Assembly (NCBI GenBank): GCA_049323655.1
Contig: JBMONO010000025.1
Coordinates: forward strand, 4,053-68,052
Length of the DNA: 64,000 bases
Source of the DNA: DB1 sp049323655
GTDB lineage: Bacteria; Desulfobacterota; Desulfobulbia; Desulfobulbales; SURF-16
Direction of reading: 5' to 3'
In this document: piece after piece, positions 7,402 to 16,779 of the stretch
Layout of the letters: each line of letters opens with the position of its first letter
Numbering within the stretch: the first letter of the stretch is position 1
Translations under genes and position numbers: made by a program
The notes under the pieces: model-generated
What the model saw: only the letters and a program-made list of their open reading frames with translations
Told to the model about the DNA's origin: nothing
Database searches by the model: none

Positions 7402-8241
7402 TTATTCCGGGCGGGTCCAGTTTTCGAGCGGCAGAGAGAAGCATATCTCCCGATTGGTGAAGGGGCAGGTAAAGGAGAGTTCAAGGGCCACGAGACGCAG
7501 GCCGGCGCGGTTTTTGTTGCCGCTGCCGTAGCGGGGATCACCCATCACCGGAAAGCCGATGAGGTGAAAGTGGCGGCGGATCTGGTGGAGCCGGCCGCTG
7601 CTGATGCGGACCAGGGCGCGGGAGGTGTTGGCCGCCTCGTCGAAGGAGAGGATCTCGTAGGCGCTGTGCGCTGGTTTGTCGTCCAGGGGCAGGTCGATGA
7701 CGTTCCCCGGCCGCTCACGGAGATCGCCGCGCACCTCGACGAGATATCGCTTGTCGATCCGGTGCTGCTGGAAGAGCAGGGAGAGACGGGCCGCCGCTTC
7801 CTTGCTGTGGGCCACCAGCATCAGCCCTTCGGTTTCCCGGTCAAGCCGATGAACGGCAAAGACCGGCCGTGTTGACCGGAAATGGATCTCCGCCTGGCGC
7901 AGCAGGGAGCAGTGGTCGCCGTGGTCGGTGCCCTGGGACATGAGGCCGGCCGGCTTGTGCCAGACGCTGTAATGTCCCGCGTCATGCACGAGGCCTGGCC
8001 GGGGCGGGACGAGGGCGAGCAGGGCCTCGTCGTAAAAGATGGTCAGTTTGTCGCCGGGCCGCGGCACCATGCTCGCCCGGCGCAGGCGGCGGCGTTTTTT
8101 GCCGCTGAGGAGCCAGACCGCGCCCTTGGCCATGGCATCCTTGATTCTGGCGCGGGAGAGAGCGGTGGCGACCGCCAGCAATTCGCAGGCGGTCTGCCTG
8201 TTGCCGGCCGGGATCGCTATGTCGCGGATAAGCGGGGCCAC
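7402..8241 (-). CDS. RluA-family pseudouridine synthase with S4-like domain
   Basis: The 279-residue protein begins with an S4-like RNA-binding part (ALSRARIKDAMAKGAVWLL, then RPGDKLTIFYD). The RluA catalytic domain follows, with FAVHRLDRETEGLMLVAH (the Asp is the nucleophile) and SGRLHQIRRHFHLIGFPVMG. No ATG occurs before the conserved part. GTG 8241, placed 9 bp after the upstream desulfurase stop, gives a complete domain, but no strong ribosome site is visible, so the start is uncertain. The frame runs further into the desulfurase gene, but that part is not conserved-looking. Target RNA (23S rRNA or tRNA) is unknown. Confidence 0.88.
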   Translation of the reverse strand: MAPLIRDIAIPAGNRQTACELLAVATALSRARIKDAMAKGAVWLLSGKKRRRLRRASMVPRPGDKLTIFYDEALLALVPPRPGLVHDAGHYSVWHKPAGLMSQGTDHGDHCSLLRQAEIHFRSTRPVFAVHRLDRETEGLMLVAHSKEAAARLSLLFQQHRIDKRYLVEVRGDLRERPGNVIDLPLDDKPAHSAYEILSFDEAANTSRALVRISSGRLHQIRRHFHLIGFPVMGDPRYGSGNKNRAGLRLVALELSFTCPFTNREICFSLPLENWTRPE

Positions 8242-8249
8242 CGGCCGTG

Positions 8250-9398
<1,149 letters not shown>

Positions 9399-9415
9399 GT
9401 CCGTTCTCCTTTCTT

Positions 9416-9545
9416 GATGATTTCGTAAAACTGAAAATTAACCACGGAGAGCGCAGAGAGCACAGAGACAACTAGTTGTAATTAAAGATGGTTATCTGTA
9501 TCCTTAGTGCGCTCTGTGGTGAAAAAAGACTTTTTACGGGTTTGT
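9416..9545 (+). repeat. Interspersed repeat A, copy 2
   Basis: Starts GATGATTTCGTAAAACTG and ends GACTTTTTACGGGTTTGTC. It occupies the gap between the nikR stop and the desulfurase start. With the adjacent nikR 3' end it is the likely source of the duplicated block at 4729-5060. Confidence 0.9.
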
Positions 9546-9550
9546 CTTTC

Positions 9551-9970
9551 TTAACCGGGGATCTTCGCCGACGTGGTCATCATCAGCTTGCCGTGTTTGA
9601 CCCCCTTGGTGCCGATCAGCTCGTCGGCCATCTTTCTGATCTCTTTGGCCTTGCCCCTGACGACGATGATCTCCAGGCAGTTGTGGGCATCGAGATGGAC
9701 ATGGAGGGCGGAGATGATGTCCTGGTGGTGCGAGTGCTGGTGGTGGGTGAGCTTGTCGGCGAGATCGCGGGTGTGGTGGTTGTAGACAAGCGAGATGCTG
9801 CCCACCGTTTCCGTCTCCTCGTTGGTCAGTTCGTCCTCTACCAGGGCGTTGCGGATCAGGTCGCGGATCGCCTCGGAACGGTTCTGGTAGCCCTTTTCCG
9901 TTATCAGTTCATCGAATCGCTGGAGAAGATCGTCGTTGATCGACACGCCGAACCGGGTCAGATCGCTCAT
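9551..9970 (-). CDS. nikR: NikR nickel-responsive transcriptional regulator
   Basis: This 139-residue protein is normal for NikR. Residues 1-45 are the ribbon-helix-helix DNA-binding part (TRFGVSINDDLLQRFDELI). The ACT-like nickel domain has the ligands in HHQDIISALHVHLDAHNC (His90, His92, Cys98), plus His76/77 or His79. With nickel it binds DNA and represses uptake genes. It is divergent from the nikK..nikO operon, with about 250 bp between the two starts. The 3' half is duplicated at 4863-5060. Confidence 0.95.
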   Translation of the reverse strand: MSDLTRFGVSINDDLLQRFDELITEKGYQNRSEAIRDLIRNALVEDELTNEETETVGSISLVYNHHTRDLADKLTHHQHSHHQDIISALHVHLDAHNCLEIIVVRGKAKEIRKMADELIGTKGVKHGKLMMTTSAKIPG

Positions 9971-10118
9971 GGGGATTTCCTCGTGCTGGTGTGTTTTGGG
10001 GTATTTCCTGCAACAGCTCTATTATCGTGATGTAGCAGGATTGTCCCGGCCTGGCAAGGCAATTTGCGTCGAGTGGCGGACCTCTTTCTTGGCGAGAGGT
10101 TTTTTGGGGGGGAGTATC

Positions 10119-10145
10119 GTGTTACTTTTTCTTTCTTGGTGTCAC
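10119..10145. promoter_or_regulatory. Candidate NikR operator upstream of nikK
   Basis: GTGTTAC (10119-10125), 13 bases, then GTGTCAC (10139-10145). The second half matches the inverted partner GTAACAC at 5 of 7 positions. This resembles the GTGTTAC-N13/14-GTAACAC sites proposed for NikR in delta-proteobacteria. It sits 80 bp before the nikK start. Binding is inferred. Confidence 0.5.
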
Positions 10146-10224
10146 TTTTGTCTTGACTTTGTCCGGGGCTGATTTAAGGTGAGCATTCGGTTTTGTGACA
10201 AAAAAAGATGAAAAGGTGATATGC

Positions 10225-11028
10225 ATGAAGAAGGCATCTATTGCCATGGCAGTGACGCTCGTCTGCGGCGTCTGCTTTGTTTCTCCGCTTTATGGCCATT
10301 TCGGCGCCATCATCCCGGCCGACGACATCGTCGGTCAGCAGGATGAAAAGAAACTTGCCCTTGATATCAAATTCCTCCACCCCATGGAAGGCCACTATAT
10401 GGAGATGGCAATGCCGAAACAGTTCGGCGTCATGCACGGCGGCGGCAAAAGCGATCTGCTCGCCGCCCTTACCCCGGCAAAGGGGAGGGGGCCGGGGCAG
10501 AGCGGCGGCTTTACCTTCTGGCAAACCGCCTATCAGATCAGGCGGCCGGGCGATTATACCTTTTTCGTCGAGCCGGCCCCCTACTGGGAACCGGCCGAGG
10601 ATCTCTTCATCGTGCATTACACCAAGGTCTGTGTCAATGCCCTCGGGCTGGAGGCGGGCTGGGATGAACCGGTCGGTCTGGAGACCGAGATCGTGCCGCT
10701 GACCAGGCCCTACGGTCTGTGGACCGGCAATCTCTTCACCGGCCAGGTGCTGCTCCATGGCAAACCGGTGCCCCATGCCGAGGTGGAGGTGGAGTATCTC
10801 AACGAATCAACCGGCAATCCCGCGCCGGTTCAGGCCCCGGCCGATCCTTATGTCACCCAGGTGGTGCGGGCCGACGGCAACGGTGTTTTTTCCTATGCCA
10901 TGCCGCGGGCCGGCTGGTGGGGTTTTTCCGCCCTGAGCGAGGCGGAGTGGAAACTGCAAAAGGACGGCAAGGACAAGTCGGTGGAGATCGGCGCGGTCTT
11001 CTGGGTTCATACCCGTGACATGAAATGA
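10225..11028 (+). CDS. nikK: NikK-like periplasmic DUF4198 protein of the nickel importer
   Basis: The 267-residue protein has a Sec signal (KKASIAMAVTLVCGVCFVS, mature end near YGHFGAI). A His/Met-rich stretch follows (HPMEGHYMEMAMP, MHGGGKS) that could bind metal. The C-terminal half has the DUF4198 Ig-like pattern (GKPVPHAEVEVEYLNES, ARADGNGVF-type turn, AGWWGFSAL). DUF4198 proteins precede ECF nickel transporters and are called NikK. ATG 10225 is chosen because GGTGAT precedes it and the signal peptide starts there; a GTG at 10195 is in frame. It is the first gene of the operon, and its stop overlaps an ATG of the next gene. Confidence 0.85.
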   Translation: MKKASIAMAVTLVCGVCFVSPLYGHFGAIIPADDIVGQQDEKKLALDIKFLHPMEGHYMEMAMPKQFGVMHGGGKSDLLAALTPAKGRGPGQSGGFTFWQTAYQIRRPGDYTFFVEPAPYWEPAEDLFIVHYTKVCVNALGLEAGWDEPVGLETEIVPLTRPYGLWTGNLFTGQVLLHGKPVPHAEVEVEYLNESTGNPAPVQAPADPYVTQVVRADGNGVFSYAMPRAGWWGFSALSEAEWKLQKDGKDKSVEIGAVFWVHTRDMK

Positions 11029-11039
11029 GAGAAAACGTT

Positions 11040-11369
11040 ATGGGGACAAAACATCGGGTTACGTTGCCGGCCTTGCTCCTGGCCGTCGTCCTGTTTGTTG
11101 CCGCCCCGGCCCTGGCCCACAAAGTCAATATTTTCGCCTATCTGGAAGGGGAGACCGTGCACACGGAGAGTTATTTTCTGGACGGACGGCCGGTGGAGGC
11201 GGGAACCATCGAGGTGCTCGATGAGACGGGTCGCAGACTGCTGGAAGGCAAAACCGATCCGGCCGGGAAATTTTCCTTTCCTCTGCCGGCCCGTCAAAAT
11301 CTGACCATTGTCATCAACGCCTCAATGGGCCACCGTAATACCTTTGTCTTGAAAAAGGACGAGATGTAA
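11040..11369 (+). CDS. nikL: NikL-like protein, N-terminal part
   Basis: This is a 109-residue secreted or anchored protein: a hydrophobic leader (LPALLLAVVLFVAAPALA), then His-Lys at the likely mature end. A carboxypeptidase-regulatory-like domain follows (VNIFAYLEGETVHTESYF, GKTDPAGKFSFPLP, NASMGHRNTFVL). This is the first half of NikL as known in NikKMLQO systems. ATG 11040 has GAGAG upstream; an ATG at 11025 overlaps the nikK stop and is possible. The usual NikL C-terminal TM part is absent here and is found in the next ORF. Confidence 0.8.
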   Translation: MGTKHRVTLPALLLAVVLFVAAPALAHKVNIFAYLEGETVHTESYFLDGRPVEAGTIEVLDETGRRLLEGKTDPAGKFSFPLPARQNLTIVINASMGHRNTFVLKKDEM

Positions 11370-11375
11370 CCTGTT

Positions 11376-11720
11376 ATGAAAACGACGCCGTTTGCCGTTC
11401 CGTTCTGCCTGCTGCTTTTCTTTTGCCTGCTGCTTTATCCTGTTGCGGCCCCGGCTTCTGATCAGCAGGCCGATAATGGTTCCGGCGACCAGGCGCAGCT
11501 GAGCTGCGCCGAGACCGTGCGCCTGCTTGCCGAGCATGATGCAAAAGTCAGCCGGGAGCTGCACCGCATCCAACGCGATCTTGCTGCTCTGGAGGCGCGG
11601 ATAACGGAGCCGGGTCTGGGCGAGGCGGTCGCCGGTATCGGTTATATCGCCGGCCTTTTCGGTCTTGCCGCCTTTCTCGTTGCCCGTCGGAACAGCAACA
11701 GAGAAAAAGGGGGAAAGTGA
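11376..11720 (+). CDS. NikL C-terminal-like small membrane protein
   Basis: The 114-residue protein has its own signal-like N-terminus (FCLLLFFCLLLYPVAAPA), a helical middle (AKVSRELHRIQRDLAALEAR) and one TM helix near the end (GIGYIAGLFGLAAFLVAR). This helix pattern matches what follows the Ig-like domain in single-chain NikL proteins. Here it starts 6 bp after that domain's stop, so NikL looks split into two separately exported chains. It may support the NikM/NikQ membrane core. No strong ribosome site is seen. Confidence 0.7.
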   Translation: MKTTPFAVPFCLLLFFCLLLYPVAAPASDQQADNGSGDQAQLSCAETVRLLAEHDAKVSRELHRIQRDLAALEARITEPGLGEAVAGIGYIAGLFGLAAFLVARRNSNREKGGK

Positions 11721-11724
11721 CGGC

Positions 11725-12351
11725 ATGCACATCGCCGACGGGGTACTGCCCCCGACCGTGACCATCGCCGGTTATGCCCTGACCGTTGCCGGCGTTGCCT
11801 GGAGCCTGCGCCAGGTCCGGACCGAGGAATTGCCGAAGATCGCGGTGGTTACCTCCTCCTTTTTCGTTGCCTCCCTGGTCCATTTGCCGCTGGGTCCGAC
11901 CAGTGTCCACCTGCTGCTGCCCGGCATGGTCGGCGTCCTCCTCGGCCCGGTCGCCTTTCTCGCCATTACCCTGGGGCTCTTTCTTCAGGCGGTTCTCTTT
12001 CAGTTCGGCGGTCTCACCGCCCTTGGCGCCAATGCCCTGATGATGGGGCTGCCGGCCCTTGTCTGCGGCCTTGTCTTTCGTCTGCTGCGCGGGCGCTCGC
12101 AACGGTCCCACACCGTGGCCGGCGGGGTGGCCGGCGGTCTCGGCACCCTGCTATCCGCCGTCATCATGGCCGTGCTGCTCTTTACCGCCGGTGAGGATTT
12201 TCTCGGCGTCGCCCGCTTGGCCCTGCTCGCCCATCTGCCGGTCATCGGGATCGAGGCCGTGGTCTCGGCCTTTATCGTCTCCTTTCTCTTCCGAGTCAAA
12301 CCGGAACTGCTGCGCACCACCCCCTTTCTGATCCATGACCGGCAATCCTGA
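11725..12351 (+). CDS. nikM: NikM/CbiM substrate-binding membrane subunit
   Basis: The protein has 208 residues starting MHIADGVLPP, the conserved N-terminus whose free amino group and His2 bind the metal. The start at 11725 is therefore fixed; a longer frame from 11665 is not used. GGGGGAAAG precedes it. Six to seven TM helices follow, with GLTALGANALMMGLPALV in the middle. This is the metal-binding S component of the ECF-type Ni/Co importer; the neighbours (NikR, NikK, NikL) argue for nickel. Confidence 0.92.
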   Translation: MHIADGVLPPTVTIAGYALTVAGVAWSLRQVRTEELPKIAVVTSSFFVASLVHLPLGPTSVHLLLPGMVGVLLGPVAFLAITLGLFLQAVLFQFGGLTALGANALMMGLPALVCGLVFRLLRGRSQRSHTVAGGVAGGLGTLLSAVIMAVLLFTAGEDFLGVARLALLAHLPVIGIEAVVSAFIVSFLFRVKPELLRTTPFLIHDRQS

Positions 12352-13285
12352 AATTCATCTTTCCCCAGCCGTGACTGCGGCCCTGCTCGGCGGCCTTGTG
12401 GCGACGGCCGTTGCCGTTCTCTGGCTGCTGCGACCCCGTACGGACCGGGTTGGGGTCGCCGGCGCCGCCGACTGGACCATCCCGCCGGTGGACGGTTGTG
12501 CCGAGGGCGTCTCCTTTTTTCATCGCTGGGATCCCCGCTGCAAAATCGCCACCCTCTTTCTTTTCTGCTTTGTCATTGCCTCCCTGCAAAGCCTGGCCAT
12601 TGCCGTCATTGCCCTGCTCCTTGCCCTGCTGATCTGCCTGCTTGGCCGCATCCCCCTGCGTCGGGCCTTGCGGCGGCTCGCCGCCATGGCCGGTTTTCTC
12701 GCCATGTTTGTTGTCGTCGTGCCTTTTACCGCGCCGCTGCGGCCGGGGGAAACCCTGATCTATCTACCGCTGTTCCCGGAGCTGCCCCTGCATGGCGGCG
12801 GTTTTGCCGTGGCGCTGACCGTGGTCTGCCGCGCCTGCGCCATCGGCCTGCTGATGGAGCCGATGCTGGCCACCGCGCCGCTGCCGGTGACCCTGCAGGC
12901 CCTGGCCCGGCTCGGATTGCCTGATGCAATCTGCCAGATGCTGCTGCTTATCCATCGTTATGTTTTTGTCTTTCTCGACGAGGCGAAACGGATTTATCGC
13001 AGCATGCGAATCCGCGGTTTTGTCGCCCAGACCAATGTCGCCACCCTGCGCAGCATGGGCAATTTCTTCGGCATGCTCTTTGTTCGTTCCTTTGACCGCA
13101 CCCAGCGCGTCTATGATGCCATGCTCTGCCGCGGCTATGACGGCAGTTTTCCTGTCAGGGTCCGTTTCCGGTTTACCGGCACCGATTGGCTGAAAATTCT
13201 GCTCTGGGCCATGATGGCCATTTCTCTGCTCCTCTTTGACCGCTGTCCGGCCTTGCTGTCGGACTGGACCGGCTTTTTTCCCTGA
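12335..13285 (+). CDS. nikQ: NikQ/CbiQ EcfT-type transmembrane coupling subunit
   Basis: The 316-residue protein overlaps nikM by 17 bases. It has an extra N-terminal TM helix (TAALLGGLVATAVAVLWLL) ahead of the EcfT domain, which could stand for the small NikN/CbiN part. The EcfT domain has FFHRWDPRCKI and the two Arg-Gly coupling motifs, MRIRGFV and MLCRGYDG, that touch the ATPase. It links ATP hydrolysis by NikO to NikM. The N-terminal extension is inferred as NikN-like by place and topology only. Confidence 0.9.
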   Translation: MTGNPEIHLSPAVTAALLGGLVATAVAVLWLLRPRTDRVGVAGAADWTIPPVDGCAEGVSFFHRWDPRCKIATLFLFCFVIASLQSLAIAVIALLLALLICLLGRIPLRRALRRLAAMAGFLAMFVVVVPFTAPLRPGETLIYLPLFPELPLHGGGFAVALTVVCRACAIGLLMEPMLATAPLPVTLQALARLGLPDAICQMLLLIHRYVFVFLDEAKRIYRSMRIRGFVAQTNVATLRSMGNFFGMLFVRSFDRTQRVYDAMLCRGYDGSFPVRVRFRFTGTDWLKILLWAMMAISLLLFDRCPALLSDWTGFFP

Positions 13286-13292
13286 GGCCGCC

Positions 13293-14840
13293 ATGGGGTT
13301 TGTATCAGCCGATACCGTGCAGCCGGACCGGCAGCCGATCTTCAGCCTGCGCGGACTCTCCTTTGCCTATCCGGACGGTACTCCTGCTCTTGCCGATGTC
13401 TCCCTGCAGATCGCGGCCGGCGAACGGATCGCCCTGGTCGGCTGCAACGGCTCCGGCAAGACCACTCTGGCCCGCCACCTGGGCGGACTGCTGCCATGCC
13501 GGGGTAAGACGGTGACCTACAAGGGCAGGCCGCCTCGGGACGAGGCGCTGAAACGTCTGCGCCATGAGGTCGGCGTCCTCTTTCAGGACCCGGATGATCA
13601 TCTCTTCTGCACCACCCTCTATGACGATGTCGCCTTCGGTCCCCTGAATCAGGGCCTGCCGGAGGAGATGGTCCGCGACCGGGTGGAACGGGTGATCGCT
13701 GCGGTGGAACTCGGTCATCTTCTTTACAAACCAGCCCATCTCCTCAGTTTCGGTCAGAAGAAACGGGCGGCGCTGGCCGCGGTGCTGGCCATGGCGCCCG
13801 AGGTGCTGATCCTCGACGAGCCGACCGCCGGTCTCGATCGTCGTCAGCAGCGCATCCTGCTTCAGCTCCTGCACGGCTATGAGGGCACCCTTGTTCTCAT
13901 CGACCACGATCTTGCCTTTCTCCGCGAACTCTGCGAGCGGGTGCTGGTGATGGATGGCGGCTTTTTATGCCGGGACGAAGTCTTCGCGGGACTGCTCGCC
14001 GACCCGGCCGTTTTGCGCCGGTACGGGCTCGATTTCACCTTCCGGTTCCGGCTGCCGGAAGATTATGAGAAAGAGGCGATCGCTCATCATCACCATCATC
14101 TCACCACCCACCACCACGCCGGCGGCAGCGGCCATCTGGCGGTCGAGCCAATGGAAACCCCGCTCGTCGAGCTCCAGCACTATTCCTTTTCCTACCCGGA
14201 CGGCACCGTTGGCCTGCACGATGTCAATCTCATTGTCAGGGCCGGGGAAACCATTGCCCTGGCCGGGGAGAACGGCGCCGGCAAATCGACCCTGGCCGCT
14301 TGCCTGCTCGGTCTCCGGCAGGGAACGGGCTATTTTCTCCTGGACGGCACCCAGGTCACCGGCGCCAGGCGCAATCAGCTTTGGCGTCGGATCGGCATGG
14401 TCTTCCAGAACACCGCCGACCAGCTCTTCTGCCCGTCCTGCCGGGAGGAGGTGGCTTTCGGCCCCCGGCAGAGCGGCCTGCGGGGCAAAGAACTGGCCGA
14501 ACGGGTGGAAAATGCCCTTGCCCTTGTCGGTCTTGCCGGCTACGAGGAGCGAGTACCGCTTCACTTAAGCGGCGGTGAGCGAAGGCGGCTGGCCATCGCC
14601 GCTGCCCTGGCCATGCGACCGGGGTTGCTCATTCTCGATGAACCGAGCGCCGGGCTTGACCCGCGCGGCGAGGAGATGCTGCTTGCCGTTCTCGCCGGCC
14701 TGCCGATGGCCATCCTGCTTATCACCCATGACCCCCTCTTTATCTCCCGCCTTTGTCATCGCACCCTGGTCATGCATCGGGGGACGATCATCCGCGATTA
14801 CCCCACCAGCGATTTTTTTCACGATCAGCGGATGCGGTAG
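13293..14840 (+). CDS. nikO: Double ABC ATPase of the nickel importer (NikO-NikO fusion)
   Basis: At 515 residues it is twice the usual CbiO/NikO length. Domain 1 has Walker A GCNGSGKTT, signature LSFGQKKRA and Walker B LILDEPTAGLD. Domain 2 has GENGAGKST, LSGGERRRL and LILDEPSAGLD. The linker holds a His cluster (AHHHHHLTTHHHAGG). The start ATG at 13293 follows GAGG and lies 5 bp after nikQ. Domain 1 has Phe in place of the first Gly of the LSGGQ motif. The fused pair would replace the homodimer. The His linker may bind nickel, which is inference. Confidence 0.92.
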   Translation: MGFVSADTVQPDRQPIFSLRGLSFAYPDGTPALADVSLQIAAGERIALVGCNGSGKTTLARHLGGLLPCRGKTVTYKGRPPRDEALKRLRHEVGVLFQDPDDHLFCTTLYDDVAFGPLNQGLPEEMVRDRVERVIAAVELGHLLYKPAHLLSFGQKKRAALAAVLAMAPEVLILDEPTAGLDRRQQRILLQLLHGYEGTLVLIDHDLAFLRELCERVLVMDGGFLCRDEVFAGLLADPAVLRRYGLDFTFRFRLPEDYEKEAIAHHHHHLTTHHHAGGSGHLAVEPMETPLVELQHYSFSYPDGTVGLHDVNLIVRAGETIALAGENGAGKSTLAACLLGLRQGTGYFLLDGTQVTGARRNQLWRRIGMVFQNTADQLFCPSCREEVAFGPRQSGLRGKELAERVENALALVGLAGYEERVPLHLSGGERRRLAIAAALAMRPGLLILDEPSAGLDPRGEEMLLAVLAGLPMAILLITHDPLFISRLCHRTLVMHRGTIIRDYPTSDFFHDQRMR

Positions 14841-14972
14841 ATGTGTAAGGTCAATCTTTAACGCGGGATGTCTTCAAGGAAGAGAACTGGGGCATGGAAG
14901 GAAAAAGCCATCCGGGATATCGCGGTGGGCGATTTTGTCTGATCACCCACTCATCTTCCGGTATGCGACCGG

Positions 14973-15012
14973 TCCCGGGGAAGGAAGGACCCCCGTTCTT
15001 CCTTCCCCGGGA
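14973..15012 (+). terminator. Strong hairpin downstream of the nickel operon
   Basis: Fifteen-base perfect arms, TCCCGGGGAAGGAAG (14973-14987) and its complement (14998-15012), around a 10-base loop. It lies 130 bp after nikO and is followed by TTTT. It is a likely transcription end, although the T tail is short. Confidence 0.55.
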
Positions 15013-15376
15013 TTTTGGTGCGCAAGCGAAAGACCACTCCATCCCGCTTATACCCGGATGGCAGTCAAGGTTGTGCTCGACAAGGCAAGCTGTCAGAGAG
15101 ACGAGCATGCCGTCGTTGGCAATCGGGGTGCTTCTGTCGTTTCAGAGAGCTTTGAATAGTAGAACGAAGGAAAGAAAAAAAAGGTTCCCTGGGGTATAAA
15201 AAAATAACAAGGATGTGGACAGCGCTGGTTTGTTCGGGGCGCTCTAGGTGGAAAGACGGATGCTGATTCTGCGGTTGCGCCTTCACACCGCCCGGAAACC
15301 TGCTGATGACAATCTGGTCCTTATTGGATATCTGTCGCGCTGTGTTTCTGCGAAAAATGAACGATCGGTACGATGT
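15013..15376. other. Intergenic stretch without recognisable gene
   Basis: About 360 bp between the hairpin after nikO and the stop of the sensor-like gene on the other strand. Small open frames here have no ribosome site and no coding look. An A-rich run (15170-15210) is the only notable feature. Confidence 0.5.
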
Positions 15377-16105
15377 TCAGCCGAACTTTTTTGAATCTTC
15401 GGAAAATTCGTCGCGTGAACCGTTGCCGATAGTAGGGTGTGGCCCGGAAAGAGGCGTCTGGCAACGGTCGAGAATTTCGTTGATACCGGTAAACATCGAG
15501 CGGATCTCCGGGGGGAGATCGACCCCGGAGCAGCGTCGTATGCATTCTCGATTGCGCTGGGCCGCGATAACCGCATGGATTTCCTCAAGCGGTCTGATGA
15601 CCTGCCGGTTGAGATGGCGAACCAAAATCAGGCCCACCGTGAAGATGGCGAGCGCCATGAATACCACCCCCCAGACCCCGGCCTGACCAAGTTGCCGAGC
15701 GCGATTGTCTGCGGCGACCATGGCGCTGCGGTTCACCCTGCCCAACCTGGCAATGGCCGCAACCGTTTTTTCCCGTGCCTGTAAATCCCCCTGTAAGGCG
15801 GCCTGCCGGTTTTCGGCGATTTCCGCCAGAACCAGCGGTTCTTCGGCCTCAGTGACATTGTTTTGCGCGCGGGCCAAGGCCTCGGCAAAGGCGATTTTCC
15901 CCGCTTCGTCCACGGCCATGCCGGGTGACAGGGCGAGGGCGGCCAGCATGTCTTCGCACGCCTGGAGCGATTTTTCGTTACGGTCGATGATAACGGCGAT
16001 TGCCGGCGCCATGCGCAGGAGAATACCCATGGCGCCAAGGGCCATGAGGAGATTGAGTCCGATCAGCAGCCAGGCACCTTGGCGAATGGCGTGTCCAAGA
16101 CGCAT
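15377..16105 (-). CDS. Membrane sensor-like protein with HAMP-like region, no output domain
   Basis: This is a 242-residue protein. It has TM1 (residues 11-33), about 105 extracytoplasmic residues that look helical, as in four-helix-bundle sensors, and TM2 (VWGVVFMALAIFTVGLILV). A HAMP-like stretch follows (RHLNRQVIRPLEEIHAVIAA). It ends with about 55 residues and no kinase, methyl-accepting or cyclase domain. It starts 1 bp after the trkA stop (coupled translation), so a role in sensing for Trk potassium uptake is possible. The function is not known. Confidence 0.75.
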   Translation of the reverse strand: MRLGHAIRQGAWLLIGLNLLMALGAMGILLRMAPAIAVIIDRNEKSLQACEDMLAALALSPGMAVDEAGKIAFAEALARAQNNVTEAEEPLVLAEIAENRQAALQGDLQAREKTVAAIARLGRVNRSAMVAADNRARQLGQAGVWGVVFMALAIFTVGLILVRHLNRQVIRPLEEIHAVIAAQRNRECIRRCSGVDLPPEIRSMFTGINEILDRCQTPLSGPHPTIGNGSRDEFSEDSKKFG

Positions 16106-16106
16106 A

Positions 16107-16766
16107 TCATGATCTCCCGGTCAACGCGGCAAGGGCGGATTCGCTGGAGACGATGATCAGGTTGTCATTCTCCTGCAGGGGGTCATGGGGCGAGGGCTGC
16201 AAGACCCGGCGCGGGGTGCCGCGGCGGATGGCAACCACCATGATACCGAAGCGTTTCGGCAGGGAGAGGTCAACCAGGGTCTTGCCGACCATGGCCGGCA
16301 GGACGCTGATCTCGGTAAGATGCAGATCATCGCTCAGAGGCATGTCGGCGATGATATGCCGGTTGATGAGACGATTGGCGAAACGCTGGCCGAATTCCTG
16401 TTCAGGATTGACGACCAGATGAGCGCCGACCAGTTGCAGGATGCGTTGATGGGTGGCGGTGTTGGCCCGGGCGATGATCCATGGCGCACCCATCTGCTTG
16501 AGCAGGGCGGTGCAGATGATCGACGCCTCCCGGGAGTCGTCGCCGATGGCGCAGACCACTGCGTCACGGCGGCCGGGTTGCAGGCGGGCCAACTCCGCCT
16601 CGTCGGTGGCGTCGACGGCAATGGTCTCGGTGACAAAGGCGGCTGCCTCGTCCGCCAGATTTTTTCGCCGATCAACGGCAAGAACTTCGGCCCCTTTGTC
16701 GGACAGGGTGCGGGCCAGGGACATGCCGAACTGGCCGAGGCCGATGATGAGAATCTGTTGGGCCAT
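16107..16766 (-). CDS. trkA: TrkA/KtrA-type potassium uptake regulator (RCK)
   Basis: The 219-residue protein has one RCK_N domain (Rossmann motif IIGLGQFGMSLA, then acidic AVD at the end of strand 2) and one RCK_C domain. It gates the TrkH/KtrB channel by binding NAD(H) or ATP/ADP. The single-RCK size matches KtrA rather than the double E. coli TrkA. It lies 14 bp after the TrkH gene on the same strand. Confidence 0.93.
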   Translation of the reverse strand: MAQQILIIGLGQFGMSLARTLSDKGAEVLAVDRRKNLADEAAAFVTETIAVDATDEAELARLQPGRRDAVVCAIGDDSREASIICTALLKQMGAPWIIARANTATHQRILQLVGAHLVVNPEQEFGQRFANRLINRHIIADMPLSDDLHLTEISVLPAMVGKTLVDLSLPKRFGIMVVAIRRGTPRRVLQPSPHDPLQENDNLIIVSSESALAALTGRS

Positions 16767-16779
16767 GGGGGCAACTCCT

